Assembly (NCBI RefSeq): GCF_019599185.1
Contig: NZ_JAIEUL010000004.1
Coordinates: 1-64,000 of the forward strand
Direction of reading: 5' to 3'
Source of the DNA: Cryobacterium inferilacus
GTDB lineage: Bacteria > Actinomycetota > Actinomycetes > Actinomycetales > Microbacteriaceae
Length of the DNA stretch: 64,000 bases
The first letter of the stretch is position 1. Each line of letters begins with the position of its first letter. The notes under the pieces were generated by a model, which worked only from the letters and a program-made list of their open reading frames with translations, had not been told where the DNA came from and did not search any database. Shown here in pieces: positions 33,312 through 41,615 of this stretch. Both the position numbers and the translations under genes were made by a program.

Positions 33312-33935
33312 ATGACCGCATACACGCTTCCCCAGCTGACCTATGACTACGCCGCCCTCGAGCCCGCCATCAGCGGACGCATCATGGAGCTGCACCACAG
33401 CAAGCACCACCAGGCCTACGTGACGGGCGCCAACACGGCTCTCGACCAGCTCGCGGAGGCCCGCGAGTCCGGCAACCTCACCTTCGTCAACAAGCTGCAG
33501 AAGGACCTGTCCTTCAACCTCGGCGGCCACGTCAACCACTCCATCTTCTGGACCAACATGTCCCCGAACGGTGGCGGCGCGCCCACCGGTGAGCTCGCGG
33601 CCGCCATCGACGACACCTTCGGTTCGTTCGAGAAGTTCCAGGCCCACTTCACCGCCGTCGCCATGGGCGTGCAGGGCTCCGGCTGGTCGATCCTCGCCTG
33701 GGACACCCTGGGCCAGCAGCCCATCATCGTGCAGCTCTACGACCAGCAGGGCAACCTGCCCGCCGGCATTGTGCCGCTGCTGATGCTCGACGTGTGGGAG
33801 CACGCCTACTACCTGGACTACCTGAACGTGCGCGCCGACTACGTCAAGGCGTTCTGGACCGTCACCGACTGGGCCAACGTGTCCGCCCGCTTTGAAACCG
33901 CGCGCACCACGACCTCCGGTCTCATCACGCTCTAA
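33312..33935 (+). CDS. sodA: Superoxide dismutase, Fe/Mn type
   Basis: A 207-residue Fe/Mn superoxide dismutase that converts superoxide to oxygen and hydrogen peroxide. Metal ligands lie in LHHSKHHQAYV, the GGHVNHSIFW helix, and DVWEHAYYLDYLN (Asp and His). The GSGWSILAWD segment fits both Mn and Fe enzymes, so the metal is not assigned. I prefer the ATG at 33312 over the one at 33306 because a TAGTTT -10 box ends at 33305 and 33312 would then be the transcript start. It is probably SoxR-activated. A strong terminator follows. Confidence 0.95.
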   Translation: MTAYTLPQLTYDYAALEPAISGRIMELHHSKHHQAYVTGANTALDQLAEARESGNLTFVNKLQKDLSFNLGGHVNHSIFWTNMSPNGGGAPTGELAAAIDDTFGSFEKFQAHFTAVAMGVQGSGWSILAWDTLGQQPIIVQLYDQQGNLPAGIVPLLMLDVWEHAYYLDYLNVRADYVKAFWTVTDWANVSARFETARTTTSGLITL

Positions 33936-35481
33936 AGCATGACGTGAAAGGGTGCCCGGCCATTGGCCGGGCACCCTCTTTTGTCGTCTTGCGGACCGGC
34001 TCGCCGCCAACAGAACGCGAGGCTGACGCGGGCCGCATCACGGTAGCCGTCGCCGCCGTCGCTGAGAAGGGCGGCGGTTCGTCGGCCAGCTGAACGGGCG
34101 GGTTGGGCATCGGGCCGCTCGGTGGCTCGGATGCTTTGCCACCGGGGGTGACGGGTGTGTTGCTGTATTTCTTGCCGCCGGGGCTGGTCCAGGTCAGGGC
34201 ACCGCCCGGCCCCTGCTGGGTGGTGAAGCTGGATTGGTGTTTGAGTCGGTGGCAGCCTTTGCAGAGGCAGACGAGGTTGTCGACGTGGGTCTTACCGCCC
34301 GTGTTCCAGGCTTGGGTGTGGTCGATCTCGCTCAACGTGGCCCGCCGGTTGCAGCCGACGCCCTGGCAGGTCTCATCCCGGATCTGCAGGTACCGGCGCA
34401 TATCCGCCGGCGGCGTGTACTGTTCGCTGCCCACGGAAAGCCGTGCCCCCGTCTCCGGATGGGTGAGGATGCGGGTCCAACTCGTCGCCGTTCCGGCAAT
34501 CCGCCGGGCGGTCTCCGGGTCGATCGGTCCGTACCCCTCAAGGATCGCGGGTTCGTCGCTGCGATCCAATAGCGTTAACGCCGGAACTGTGATGTTGACG
34601 GTGCCGCGGATGCCGTGGCCGAGCCCGCCCGGCCCGACCCCGTCCAGGAGAAGGTCCCGGTAGGCGTCCGCGCGACGCTGGTCCTTCGTCCGAGTCTGCT
34701 CCGGCTCCGCGGCCCCGCCCTCGGCCGCGCCGGGTGCGGCGTTCGCAGCGTTCTCGTCCTGGTCGAGGTCGGCCGCGATACGGCTGAGCCGGTCATACGC
34801 CGCCTGCGCCTCATCCGCCTTCAGGTAGGCGTTCAGCCACGCCATCCCGTCGGCGTCGGGGCGGAGCACCACCCTTCGGGCCGCGAAGCCGGCGTCGGCG
34901 CGGACCTGCAACGGGACCGGGTGTATCCGTTCCCGGATCCGGAGAGCAGCCTTGGCGAACTGGGTCGAGGTGCGCTTCTCCGCCGCCCCCAAGACCGCCG
35001 CCTCGAACCGGGGCAGCACCTCGTCGGGCAGGTTCACCGTGAGTTCGAGCATCTTCAGGGCGTGCCCCCAGGTGATCCGGCCCGCCGTCAACGACTCGTG
35101 GAACGCCGGCAGGGACCCGGCCAGCCTGGTGGCGTCGAAGATCATGCTCCCGGCGGTATTCGAGCGCACCCGCAACACCATCGCCGCCTCCGTCGCCATC
35201 GTGCGCCGGGCGAGTTCTCCATCATCCCAAGCCGGGCCGTGCGCGGCCGTGTCCGGGTCGCCATGGCCGGACTCGACCGGGTCGCCCCGCAGCCCCGCGA
35301 GGATGCGGGGTTCGTGGCCGAGCCGGTCCAGTTCGGCCAGCAGCCGGACCCGTTCGGCGTAGCAGCCGGCGAGGGCTTTCTCGTTCTCGATCAGCGGGTC
35401 AATGACCGCGCTGATCGCCTGCGCGAGCGGGTCAACCGCGTCGTTGGGGAGGCGTTGGGGTGTGGCATCCGAGGTGGCCAT
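33925..35481 (-). CDS. HNH endonuclease with DUF222 domain (13E12-type)
   Basis: A 518-residue protein of the DUF222/HNH family that is highly repeated in actinobacterial genomes (13E12 repeat family). The N-terminal 340 residues are the DUF222 helical region; the HNH domain is RDETCQGVGCNRRATLSEIDHTQAWNTGGKTHVDNLVCLCKGCHRLKH with paired Cys ligands. The C-terminal 80 residues are Pro/Ala-rich and run through the sodA terminator, so the true end may be unusual: the frame overlaps the 3' end of sodA by 11 bases. The family is suspected to be mobile or selfish, but its activity is not proven. Confidence 0.9.
   Translation of the reverse strand: MATSDATPQRLPNDAVDPLAQAISAVIDPLIENEKALAGCYAERVRLLAELDRLGHEPRILAGLRGDPVESGHGDPDTAAHGPAWDDGELARRTMATEAAMVLRVRSNTAGSMIFDATRLAGSLPAFHESLTAGRITWGHALKMLELTVNLPDEVLPRFEAAVLGAAEKRTSTQFAKAALRIRERIHPVPLQVRADAGFAARRVVLRPDADGMAWLNAYLKADEAQAAYDRLSRIAADLDQDENAANAAPGAAEGGAAEPEQTRTKDQRRADAYRDLLLDGVGPGGLGHGIRGTVNITVPALTLLDRSDEPAILEGYGPIDPETARRIAGTATSWTRILTHPETGARLSVGSEQYTPPADMRRYLQIRDETCQGVGCNRRATLSEIDHTQAWNTGGKTHVDNLVCLCKGCHRLKHQSSFTTQQGPGGALTWTSPGGKKYSNTPVTPGGKASEPPSGPMPNPPVQLADEPPPFSATAATATVMRPASASRSVGGEPVRKTTKEGARPMAGHPFTSCFRA
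33949..33982 (+). terminator. Intrinsic terminator of sodA
   Basis: GGGTGCCCGGCC-ATT-GGCCGGGCACCC, a perfect 12-bp GC-rich stem (13 with the flanking A-T) with a 3-base loop followed by TCTTTT. It starts 14 bases after the sodA stop. The opposite HNH gene runs through it, so its last residues are encoded by the hairpin. Confidence 0.93.
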
Positions 35482-35610
35482 ACGCCTACAGAACCACGCA
35501 CCACCGACACTCCCGTCCCCAATGAATCACTGGTGGAGAACCCGATACGAACCCACCTATGGAGGAGCGGCGATGGGGTCAGCACGTCTCGATCAAGGCG
35601 CCAGAGGCGC

Positions 35611-36138
35611 CTACCCGAACAGGTTGTCGTAGCGGTGGCGAATGTGGCGGCGGTCGGCGCTGGCCTGCCAGAACTCGACCTCGGTGGGCTGCACCGCGTA
35701 GAGCTGCCAGGCCGGGTTGGGCGTGGGGTCGGCGGCCGGCCGTTCGGCCCAGTCCCTGGCGGATGCGTCGGCGGAGAGCTCGACAACGGTGCCGACCACC
35801 CGCACCTGCCTGCCCAGTGCGTGCCAGTAGAAGTTCATCGCCGCCCGCGGATTCTCGGTCAGCTCGCGGCCCTTCCGAGAGGTGCGGGCGGACGCGAACT
35901 GCCACCCATCCGCGTCGAGGTCCTTGAGGATCAGCATGCGCGACGACGGCACACCCGTTTCGCCGACCGTGGCCAGGCTGAAGGCGTGCGGCTGGTGCAC
36001 CCCGGCGGTGAGCGCCTCGTCCAGCCAGAGCAGGAAGAGCTCGGCGGGGTCGGTCGGGGCCGTGGCCGGGTCGAACGTCGGCAGGTCGGCGGGGAAGTCG
36101 GGCAGGGCGCGCAGTCGTCGCCGGAGGGTGTCGGTCAC
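35611..36138 (-). CDS. Pyridoxamine 5'-phosphate oxidase-like flavoprotein
   Basis: A 175-residue FMN-binding split-barrel protein resembling PdxH, which oxidises pyridoxamine or pyridoxine phosphate to pyridoxal phosphate. It keeps PHAFSLATVGETGVPSSRMLILKDLDADGWQFAS and RKGRELTENPRAAMNFYWHALGRQVRVVGTV and VEFWQASADRRHIRHRYDNLF. It is shorter than typical PdxH (about 210-220) and lacks the terminal W-x-R-L-x-P block that binds substrate phosphate, so catalysis is not certain. ATG 36138. Confidence 0.8.
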   Translation of the reverse strand: MTDTLRRRLRALPDFPADLPTFDPATAPTDPAELFLLWLDEALTAGVHQPHAFSLATVGETGVPSSRMLILKDLDADGWQFASARTSRKGRELTENPRAAMNFYWHALGRQVRVVGTVVELSADASARDWAERPAADPTPNPAWQLYAVQPTEVEFWQASADRRHIRHRYDNLFG

Positions 36139-36203
36139 GTCGTGAGCCTACCCACCCGCCCTGCGAGCCGGGACTCAGCCCCGGAATTGCGGGACGCTCG
36201 GGC

Positions 36204-37403
36204 TCACGGCTCACACGCGGTGTCGACCCAGGTGCCGTGGTGCAGGGTGGCCGTGACGTGCAGGCCCTGGTCGAGGAGCACCAGGTCGGCGCGGAGGCCG
36301 GGGCGGATGCGGCCCCGGTCGGTGAGCGAGAGCAGATCGGCCGGGTTCTCGGTGGCCGAGCGCAGGGCGAGCGCCAGCGGCACCCCCGCGGTCAGCACGG
36401 CGTAGCGCACGGCCGCGCCGAGGGTGAGCACGCTGCCGGCGATGGTGCCGTCGGCCAGCCGTGCCGCACCGTCGGACACCCGCACCGGCAGCCCGCCGAG
36501 GGTGTAGTCACCATCCGTCGCCCCGGCCGCGGCCATGGCGTCGGTGACGAGCACCGGGCGGGCCTGGCCCTGGGTGAGCAGGCGCACGACCGCCGGGTGC
36601 AGGTGCACGCCGTCCGCCACGATTTCCACGAACACACCCGGATGCTCCAGCAACGCCAGCGTCGCTCCCGGCCGCCGGTGGTGCAGCGGGCTCATGGCGT
36701 TGAACAGGTGCGTGCCGGCGGTCGCGCCGGCCGCGATGGCCGCCACGGTCTGGTCGTAGTCGGCGTCGGTGTGGCCGATGGCCGCGATCGCCCCGTGCTC
36801 GACGATGCGGGTCACGGCGGCCAGTCCGCCCGGCAGCTCCGGCGCCAGGGTGACCATGCGCACCGCGCCGGCACCGGCCCGCAACAGCAGATCCAGGTCG
36901 GCGAGATCTGGCAGGCGCAGCAGCTCTTCGGCGTGGGCGCCGCGGTACGCCGGGCTCAGCCACGGGCCCTCCAGGTGGATGCCGGCCAGCCGGCCGTCTC
37001 GCACCAGCCCGGCGAGCGCGCCGACCAGCCGCTCGGTCTGGTCGAGCGGCGCGGTGACCAGGCTGGCCATCATCGTGGTGGTGCCGTGGGCGAGGTGGGT
37101 GCGGATGATCCGCTCGGCCGCGGCCCGCGGGTCGGGATCGGTGAAGCTCGCGCCACCGCCGCCGTGGGCGTGCGCGTCGATGAAGCCGGGCGCGAGCACC
37201 CCGGCCGCCAGGTGCGCATCCGCCGGCCGGGGCGGCTCACCGCTGCCGCAGGCGACGATCAGGCCGTCGCGCACCTCGACCCAACCGGGGCCGAGCTCTG
37301 CGCCCGGAAGCAGGACGGCGTCGGCGGAGAGCAGTAGTGGAGCCTCGGTGCCCGGTCCGGCGTCGGCCCAGCGCGGCACGGGGTCTGGTGATGGCGAGGT
37401 CAC
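36204..37403 (-). CDS. nagA: N-acetylglucosamine-6-phosphate deacetylase
   Basis: A 399-residue amidohydrolase of the NagA family that deacetylates GlcNAc-6-phosphate in amino-sugar and cell-wall recycling. Metal-binding and catalytic segments: APGFIDAHAHGGGG, GTTTMMASLVT, HLEGPWLSPAYRGAH, AIGHTDADYDQT, GTHLFNAMSPLHHRRPG and PVLVTDAMAAAGATDG with the catalytic Asp. I chose GTG 37403, which gives a normal length and has GAAAGA upstream; longer frames add a non-conserved Arg/Pro stretch. No nagB or PTS gene lies next to it. Confidence 0.92.
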   Translation of the reverse strand: MTSPSPDPVPRWADAGPGTEAPLLLSADAVLLPGAELGPGWVEVRDGLIVACGSGEPPRPADAHLAAGVLAPGFIDAHAHGGGGASFTDPDPRAAAERIIRTHLAHGTTTMMASLVTAPLDQTERLVGALAGLVRDGRLAGIHLEGPWLSPAYRGAHAEELLRLPDLADLDLLLRAGAGAVRMVTLAPELPGGLAAVTRIVEHGAIAAIGHTDADYDQTVAAIAAGATAGTHLFNAMSPLHHRRPGATLALLEHPGVFVEIVADGVHLHPAVVRLLTQGQARPVLVTDAMAAAGATDGDYTLGGLPVRVSDGAARLADGTIAGSVLTLGAAVRYAVLTAGVPLALALRSATENPADLLSLTDRGRIRPGLRADLVLLDQGLHVTATLHHGTWVDTACEP

Positions 37404-37506
37404 GGGCGGTCTTTCGGATCGGGACCCGGTCTGGGCCGTCGCAGCGGGGTTCAGCGGGCACTTGGACCGTACCAGCAGGTGCCCCGGCACGGCACGGCCG
37501 AGCCGA

Positions 37507-38154
37507 CTACGCCGAGGCAGCCGCAGCGGCCAGCGCGGCCACGACCGCGGCCACACCGAGCGCCACCACCAGACCGGAGCCGCATCCGCTCAGCACCGCC
37601 CGGCCGCGGGCGCCGATGCGGCCACGGCCGACGGCGCCGAGCGCGGCCAGGATCAGCTGCCAGGTCAGGGAGGCCGCGACGACTCCGGCGATGAACACCG
37701 CAGGGGCCCGGTCCAGGCCGAGCGAACGCGGCAGCGCGGCGGTCAAGGCCGCGAAGTAGAGCAGCGTCGCCGGGTTGATCGCCGTGAGGCCGACGAACGT
37801 GACGAAGATGCGGCCGGGCGACGGTTGCCCCGCCGGGTCGCCGGGTCGCACCCCCGCGGCCCCCGGGCGCATCAGCTCGAACCCGCCCAGGCCGATCAGC
37901 ACCAGGCCGGCGGCCACCCCCGGCAGCGCACCCCACGACGTGACCAGGGGAGCCACGACGGCGCCGAGTGCCACGGCGGCCAGGCAGTACAGGCCGTCGA
38001 CTAGTGCGACCGCGAGCGCGGCCACCGCCCCCGCCCGGAATCCGCCGGTCAGGGCCGCCCGCACGAGGAGCAGCCCGATGGCGCCGAGGGGCAGGGCCAC
38101 AGCCCAGCCGGCCAGCACTCCCCCGAGGAACAGCGGGCCCACGGTGACATCCAT
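37507..38154 (-). CDS. LysE family exporter
   Basis: A 215-residue membrane protein of the LysE/RhtB translocator family, which exports amino acids or metabolites. Six hydrophobic helices can be seen; the N-terminal FLGGVLAGWAVALPLGAIGLLLVRAALTGGFRAGAVAALAVALVDGLYCLAAVALG and the FVGLTAINPATLLYFAALTAALPRS segment, with its conserved NP, are family features. It is divergent from an Lrp/AsnC regulator across 69 bases, the classical arrangement in which the Lrp-type regulator activates a LysE-type exporter. Confidence 0.9.
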   Translation of the reverse strand: MDVTVGPLFLGGVLAGWAVALPLGAIGLLLVRAALTGGFRAGAVAALAVALVDGLYCLAAVALGAVVAPLVTSWGALPGVAAGLVLIGLGGFELMRPGAAGVRPGDPAGQPSPGRIFVTFVGLTAINPATLLYFAALTAALPRSLGLDRAPAVFIAGVVAASLTWQLILAALGAVGRGRIGARGRAVLSGCGSGLVVALGVAAVVAALAAAAASA

Positions 38155-38222
38155 GGCCCGATCCTGCTCCCCCGCTGCGCCCCGGGCCGGTGATCGCGCG
38201 GCGATACGGCTAAAATCCCGGC

Positions 38223-38663
38223 ATGGACGATCTCGACAGCGAAATACTCGACATCCTGCGCCGGGATGGCCGGATTTCGTTCAGTGCCCTCGGAGCGGCC
38301 GTGGGCCTGAGCACCAACGCGGCGTCGGCCCGGGTGCGCAAGCTCGAGGCATCCGGCGTGATCGTGGGCTACCGTGCCGTGCTCGCCGACGATCTCGCCT
38401 CAGACACCAGCGGGCTGGAGGCGTTCATCGACGTTCGGCTGCGACCCGACGCCGATTCCGAGACATTCATGCGCGCCGCCACTGCCGAACCCGAGGTGCG
38501 GGACGCCGCGCACGTGACCGGGCCGTACGACTACCTGCTGCACGTGCGGGTCGCCGACACCGGTCGGCTGAACGCGCTGCTGAACCGGTTGAAGACCCGG
38601 GCCGGTGCCGGCCAGACCCAGACCCGGCTCGCCCTGCGCGCTCCGGCCGAGGCCCAGGAGTGA
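38223..38663 (+). CDS. Lrp/AsnC family transcriptional regulator
   Basis: A 146-residue leucine-responsive-type regulator. The N-terminal helix-turn-helix is LDSEILDILRRDGRISFSALGAAVGLSTNAASARVRKLEASGVIVGYRAVL; the C-terminal RAM domain includes FIDVRLRPDADSETFMRAATAEPEVRDAAHVTGPYDYLLHVRVAD. It binds an amino acid effector. Its stop overlaps the azlC GTG by 4 bases, and lysE lies divergently, so it probably controls amino acid export genes on both sides. Confidence 0.94.
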   Translation: MDDLDSEILDILRRDGRISFSALGAAVGLSTNAASARVRKLEASGVIVGYRAVLADDLASDTSGLEAFIDVRLRPDADSETFMRAATAEPEVRDAAHVTGPYDYLLHVRVADTGRLNALLNRLKTRAGAGQTQTRLALRAPAEAQE

Positions 38664-39421
38664 ACCCGGCCGCGCCCACCCCGTTGGCTCAGTCCCCCGG
38701 CGCCAGGGTCGGGTTGTCCATCGCCGTCGCCACCGGCTTGTACGGGGTCTCCTTCGGCGCGCTCTCCGTCGCCTCCGGGCTGGATGTCTGGCAGACGCAG
38801 CTGCTGAGCCTGCTGCTGTTCTCCGGCGGTTCCCAGTTCGCGTTCATCGGGGTGATCGCCGGCGGCGGCACCCCCGTGGCCGCGGCGAGTGCGGCGGCGC
38901 TGCTGGGCATCCGCAATGCCGTTTACGGCATGCAGATGAACGTGCTGCTGCATCCGCGGGGCTGGCGCCGCCTGGCCGCCGCCCACGTCACTATCGACGA
39001 ATCGCTGGCCACCAGCACCGGCCAGACCGACCCGGTCGAGCAGCGCCGCGGCTTCTGGGTGGCCGGCGTGGGCATCTTCGTGCTCTGGAACCTGTTCACC
39101 CTGGTCGGCGCCCTGGCCGGGGACGCCCTCGGAGACCCCAAGCGCTGGGGTCTGGACGGCGCGGCCGTTGCCGCGTTCCTCGCCCTGCTCTGGCCCCGAC
39201 TGCGGTCCAGGGAGGCGGGCGCCATCGCCGTGGCCTGCGCTCTGGCCACCGTGATCGCGGTGCCGTTCGTGCCGCCTGGCGTGCCCATCCTGGTGGCGGC
39301 CGTGGTCGCCGCCCTGATCGGCTGGTTCGGTTACGCCGCCGGCCCGGAGGGCGAGGGCCTGGAGCCCGACATCGACCCGTATCCACCCACGGATGACTCC
39401 ACCCGAACGGCCGCCCCGTGA
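38660..39421 (+). CDS. azlC: AzlC family branched-chain amino acid exporter subunit
   Basis: A 253-residue membrane protein of the AzlC (BrnF) family, large subunit of the branched-chain amino acid exporter. Family features: GLYGVSFGALSVASGLDVWQTQLLSLLLFSGGSQFAFIGVIAGGGTPVAAASAALLGIRNAVYGMQM-like region and DESLATSTGQ. It starts at GTG 38660, overlapping the asnC-type stop (GTGA), and its own stop overlaps azlD in the same way. C-terminal tail acidic/Pro-rich. Confidence 0.93.
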   Translation: MNPAAPTPLAQSPGARVGLSIAVATGLYGVSFGALSVASGLDVWQTQLLSLLLFSGGSQFAFIGVIAGGGTPVAAASAAALLGIRNAVYGMQMNVLLHPRGWRRLAAAHVTIDESLATSTGQTDPVEQRRGFWVAGVGIFVLWNLFTLVGALAGDALGDPKRWGLDGAAVAAFLALLWPRLRSREAGAIAVACALATVIAVPFVPPGVPILVAAVVAALIGWFGYAAGPEGEGLEPDIDPYPPTDDSTRTAAP

Positions 39422-39732
39422 GCGGCCTCTGGTTCTGGGTCGTCGTGGCCTGTGTCGTCGGATTCCTCACCAAACTGGTGGGCTACCTGGTGCCGCGGAA
39501 GTGGCTGACCAACCCGCGGGTGGCCCGCGTGGCCGGCACCCTGACGATCGGTCTGCTGGCCTCCCTCACCGTGGCCAACGCGGTGGCCAGCGGCCAGGCG
39601 ATCGCCCTGGACTCCCGGCTCGGCGCCCTCGTCGCCGCGGCCGTCGCCCTCTGGCTGCGCGCCCCGTTCCTCGTGGTCGTCATCGCGGGTGCCGCTGCCG
39701 CGGCCGGACTCCGCCTCCTCGGCCTGCCGTAG
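39418..39732 (+). CDS. azlD: AzlD family protein, small exporter subunit
   Basis: A 104-residue membrane protein with about three or four helices, matching AzlD (BrnE), the small partner of AzlC. It begins [30 protein letters not shown] and keeps the [25 protein letters not shown] segment. The GTG start overlaps the azlC stop by 4 bases. Together with AzlC it should form a branched-chain amino acid exporter in the cytoplasmic membrane. Confidence 0.92.
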   Translation: MSGLWFWVVVACVVGFLTKLVGYLVPRKWLTNPRVARVAGTLTIGLLASLTVANAVASGQAIALDSRLGALVAAAVALWLRAPFLVVVIAGAAAAAGLRLLGLP

Positions 39733-39880
39733 CCCTTCTCACGGCTGGTCTGCCGGCTCGTGGATGGTGTGCCCGGAATTATTCCCGGCTGGGGGTGCCC
39801 TGACGGTACCTGTTCCAGGGCCCCGCGGCCGGGGCGTGGATGCTTGGATGGGACTTCCGCTTTTAATCTCAGGGAGAAAC

Positions 39881-40924
39881 ATGCTCACCGTCAACGCCTA
39901 CGCGGCGCCCTCCGCGACCGCGCCCCTCATCAAGACCACCATCGAACGACGGGACGTCGGCGCCCGTGACGTGCTGATCGAGATCAAGTACTCCGGGGTC
40001 TGCCACTCCGACATCCACACCGTGCGCGGCGAGTGGGGGCCCATCGCCTACCCGCAGGTCGTCGGCCACGAAATCGTCGGCATCGTCACCGAGGTCGGCT
40101 CCGAGGTGTCGCTGCATCAGGTGGGCGACCGTGTCGGCGTCGGCTGCATGGTCAACTCCTGCCGCGAGTGCGTCAACTGCCTCGCCGGAATGCAGAACTA
40201 CTGCCTGAAGGGCAACACCGGCACCTATGCCGCGGTGGACCTGGACGGCACCATCACCCAGGGCGGATACTCCACCCACGTCGTGGTGGTCGAGGACTTC
40301 GTGCTCAAGGTGCCCGAGTCGATCCCCTTCGAAGCCGCCGCTCCCCTGCTCTGCGCCGGCATCACCACCTACTCGCCGCTCGCACACTGGAACGCGGGAC
40401 CTGGCAAGAAGGTTGCCGTCGTCGGGATGGGCGGGCTAGGTCACATGGCCGTCAAGATCGCTCACGCCATGGGCGCCGAGGTCACGGTGCTCTCCCAGTC
40501 CCTGAGCAAGCAGGACGACGGCATCCGCTTCGGCGCCGACCGGTACTACGCGACCAGCGACGCGTCGACCTTCGACACCCTCGCGAACGAGTTCGACCTC
40601 ATCATCAACACAGTCAGCGCCCCCGTCGACCTGCAGGCCTACCTCTCGCTGCTGCGCCTGGACGGCACCATGGTCAACGTCGGCGCCCCCGCCGAGCCGC
40701 TACCCATCTCGGTCTTCGGACTCATGGGCAACCGGCGCTCGTACGCGGCATCCGGCATCGGCAGCATCGGCGAAACTCAGGAGATGCTCGATTTCTGCGC
40801 CGAGCACGGCATCGCGCCGGAGACCGAGCTCATCGCGGCGGACTACATCAACGAGGCCTACGAGCGCGTGCTGAAATCGGACGTGCGCTACCGCTTCGTG
40901 ATCGACATCGCGACCCTGGCCTGA
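39881..40924 (+). CDS. Zinc-dependent NAD(P) alcohol dehydrogenase
   Basis: A 347-residue medium-chain dehydrogenase of the cinnamyl-alcohol/YahK type. Catalytic zinc ligands lie in [10 protein letters not shown] and [12 protein letters not shown]; the structural zinc motif is [17 protein letters not shown] with four Cys. The nucleotide-binding motif is [22 protein letters not shown]; residues after it (SQSLSK) suggest NADP preference. This group reduces a broad range of aldehydes. ATG 39881 follows AGGGAG. A hairpin terminator follows the gene. Confidence 0.94.
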   Translation: MLTVNAYAAPSATAPLIKTTIERRDVGARDVLIEIKYSGVCHSDIHTVRGEWGPIAYPQVVGHEIVGIVTEVGSEVSLHQVGDRVGVGCMVNSCRECVNCLAGMQNYCLKGNTGTYAAVDLDGTITQGGYSTHVVVVEDFVLKVPESIPFEAAAPLLCAGITTYSPLAHWNAGPGKKVAVVGMGGLGHMAVKIAHAMGAEVTVLSQSLSKQDDGIRFGADRYYATSDASTFDTLANEFDLIINTVSAPVDLQAYLSLLRLDGTMVNVGAPAEPLPISVFGLMGNRRSYAASGIGSIGETQEMLDFCAEHGIAPETELIAADYINEAYERVLKSDVRYRFVIDIATLA

Positions 40925-40939
40925 GCCGCGTCGCCCGTG

Positions 40940-40967
40940 GCGCGCCCTCGAGTCATCGAGGGCGCGC
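40940..40967 (+). terminator. Hairpin terminator after the alcohol dehydrogenase
   Basis: GCGCGCCCTCGA-GTCA-TCGAGGGCGCGC, a perfect 12-bp stem with a 4-base loop, 15 bases after the stop. No T-run. Confidence 0.75.
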
Positions 40968-41200
40968 GAGCGGTGATCGAACGGATGTGCTAGTGTAGGT
41001 ATTTGCGCGTCGATCTTTATCACGATCCGACCACTCCGCTGCCCCAATCCATGGCCGGAGTCGCACGCCGTTCGACCGGGTTCATCCTCGATCGGGCACC
41101 ACTCGATCGGAACTCCGGTCGATCATTCACGCTGTTCGAAACTCGGCGCACGCAATGCTGCGCGCCGCCTTCACACGTCACAACGAAAAGTACGCTTCAC

Positions 41201-41410
41201 ATGTTCACTGCCACCCATAACCTCGACAACGCCGCGGAAGCCATCGACACCCTGTCGCCGGAGCACCGCCAGGCCATCCACCTCGCGTACTACGCGGGCT
41301 TCAGCAAGAACCAGGTCGCCGACCTCCTCGGGGTCACCCCCGACGTCGCCGACACCCGCCTCAGCGAGGGCCTCACCCACCTGCGCGAGGCCCTGCGCAT
41401 CGCCGCCTAA
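41201..41410 (+). CDS. Stand-alone sigma-70 region 4-like DNA-binding protein
   Basis: A 69-residue protein: LDNAAEAIDTLSPEHRQAIHLAYYAGFSKNQVADLLGVTPDVADTRLSEGLTHLREAL. This is the region 4 helix-turn-helix of an ECF-type sigma factor without any region 2. I found no trace of region 2 in the upstream 275 bases. The helix-turn-helix is intact, so it may be a regulator rather than a remnant. ATG 41201 has only a weak GAAAAG site. The upstream gap holds a TAGTGT/TAGGTAT stretch near 40991 that could be a promoter. Confidence 0.7.
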   Translation: MFTATHNLDNAAEAIDTLSPEHRQAIHLAYYAGFSKNQVADLLGVTPDVADTRLSEGLTHLREALRIAA

Positions 41411-41615
41411 CATCCCGCGCGAGGCCTCGCGCCTCGGCGCCTAGCGACCCGGCCCGTAGGTCCAGCGAATCGCTGCCTGGCGACCCGTGCCGCAGGTCCG
41501 GCCTGCCCGCGTACACCACCTAGCGTCGCCGCCGCAGGCCCGATGCTGTCCGTTCACCAGGCCGCAACCCGCTCGATCAGCGGACGACTACGGTGGAGTG
41601 ACGCTCACGCGCGCC

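Noticed and set aside
40940-40967. Operator for the sigma region 4-like gene
   Set aside because: The hairpin is directly after the alcohol dehydrogenase stop and far from the next start, so a terminator is the simpler reading.
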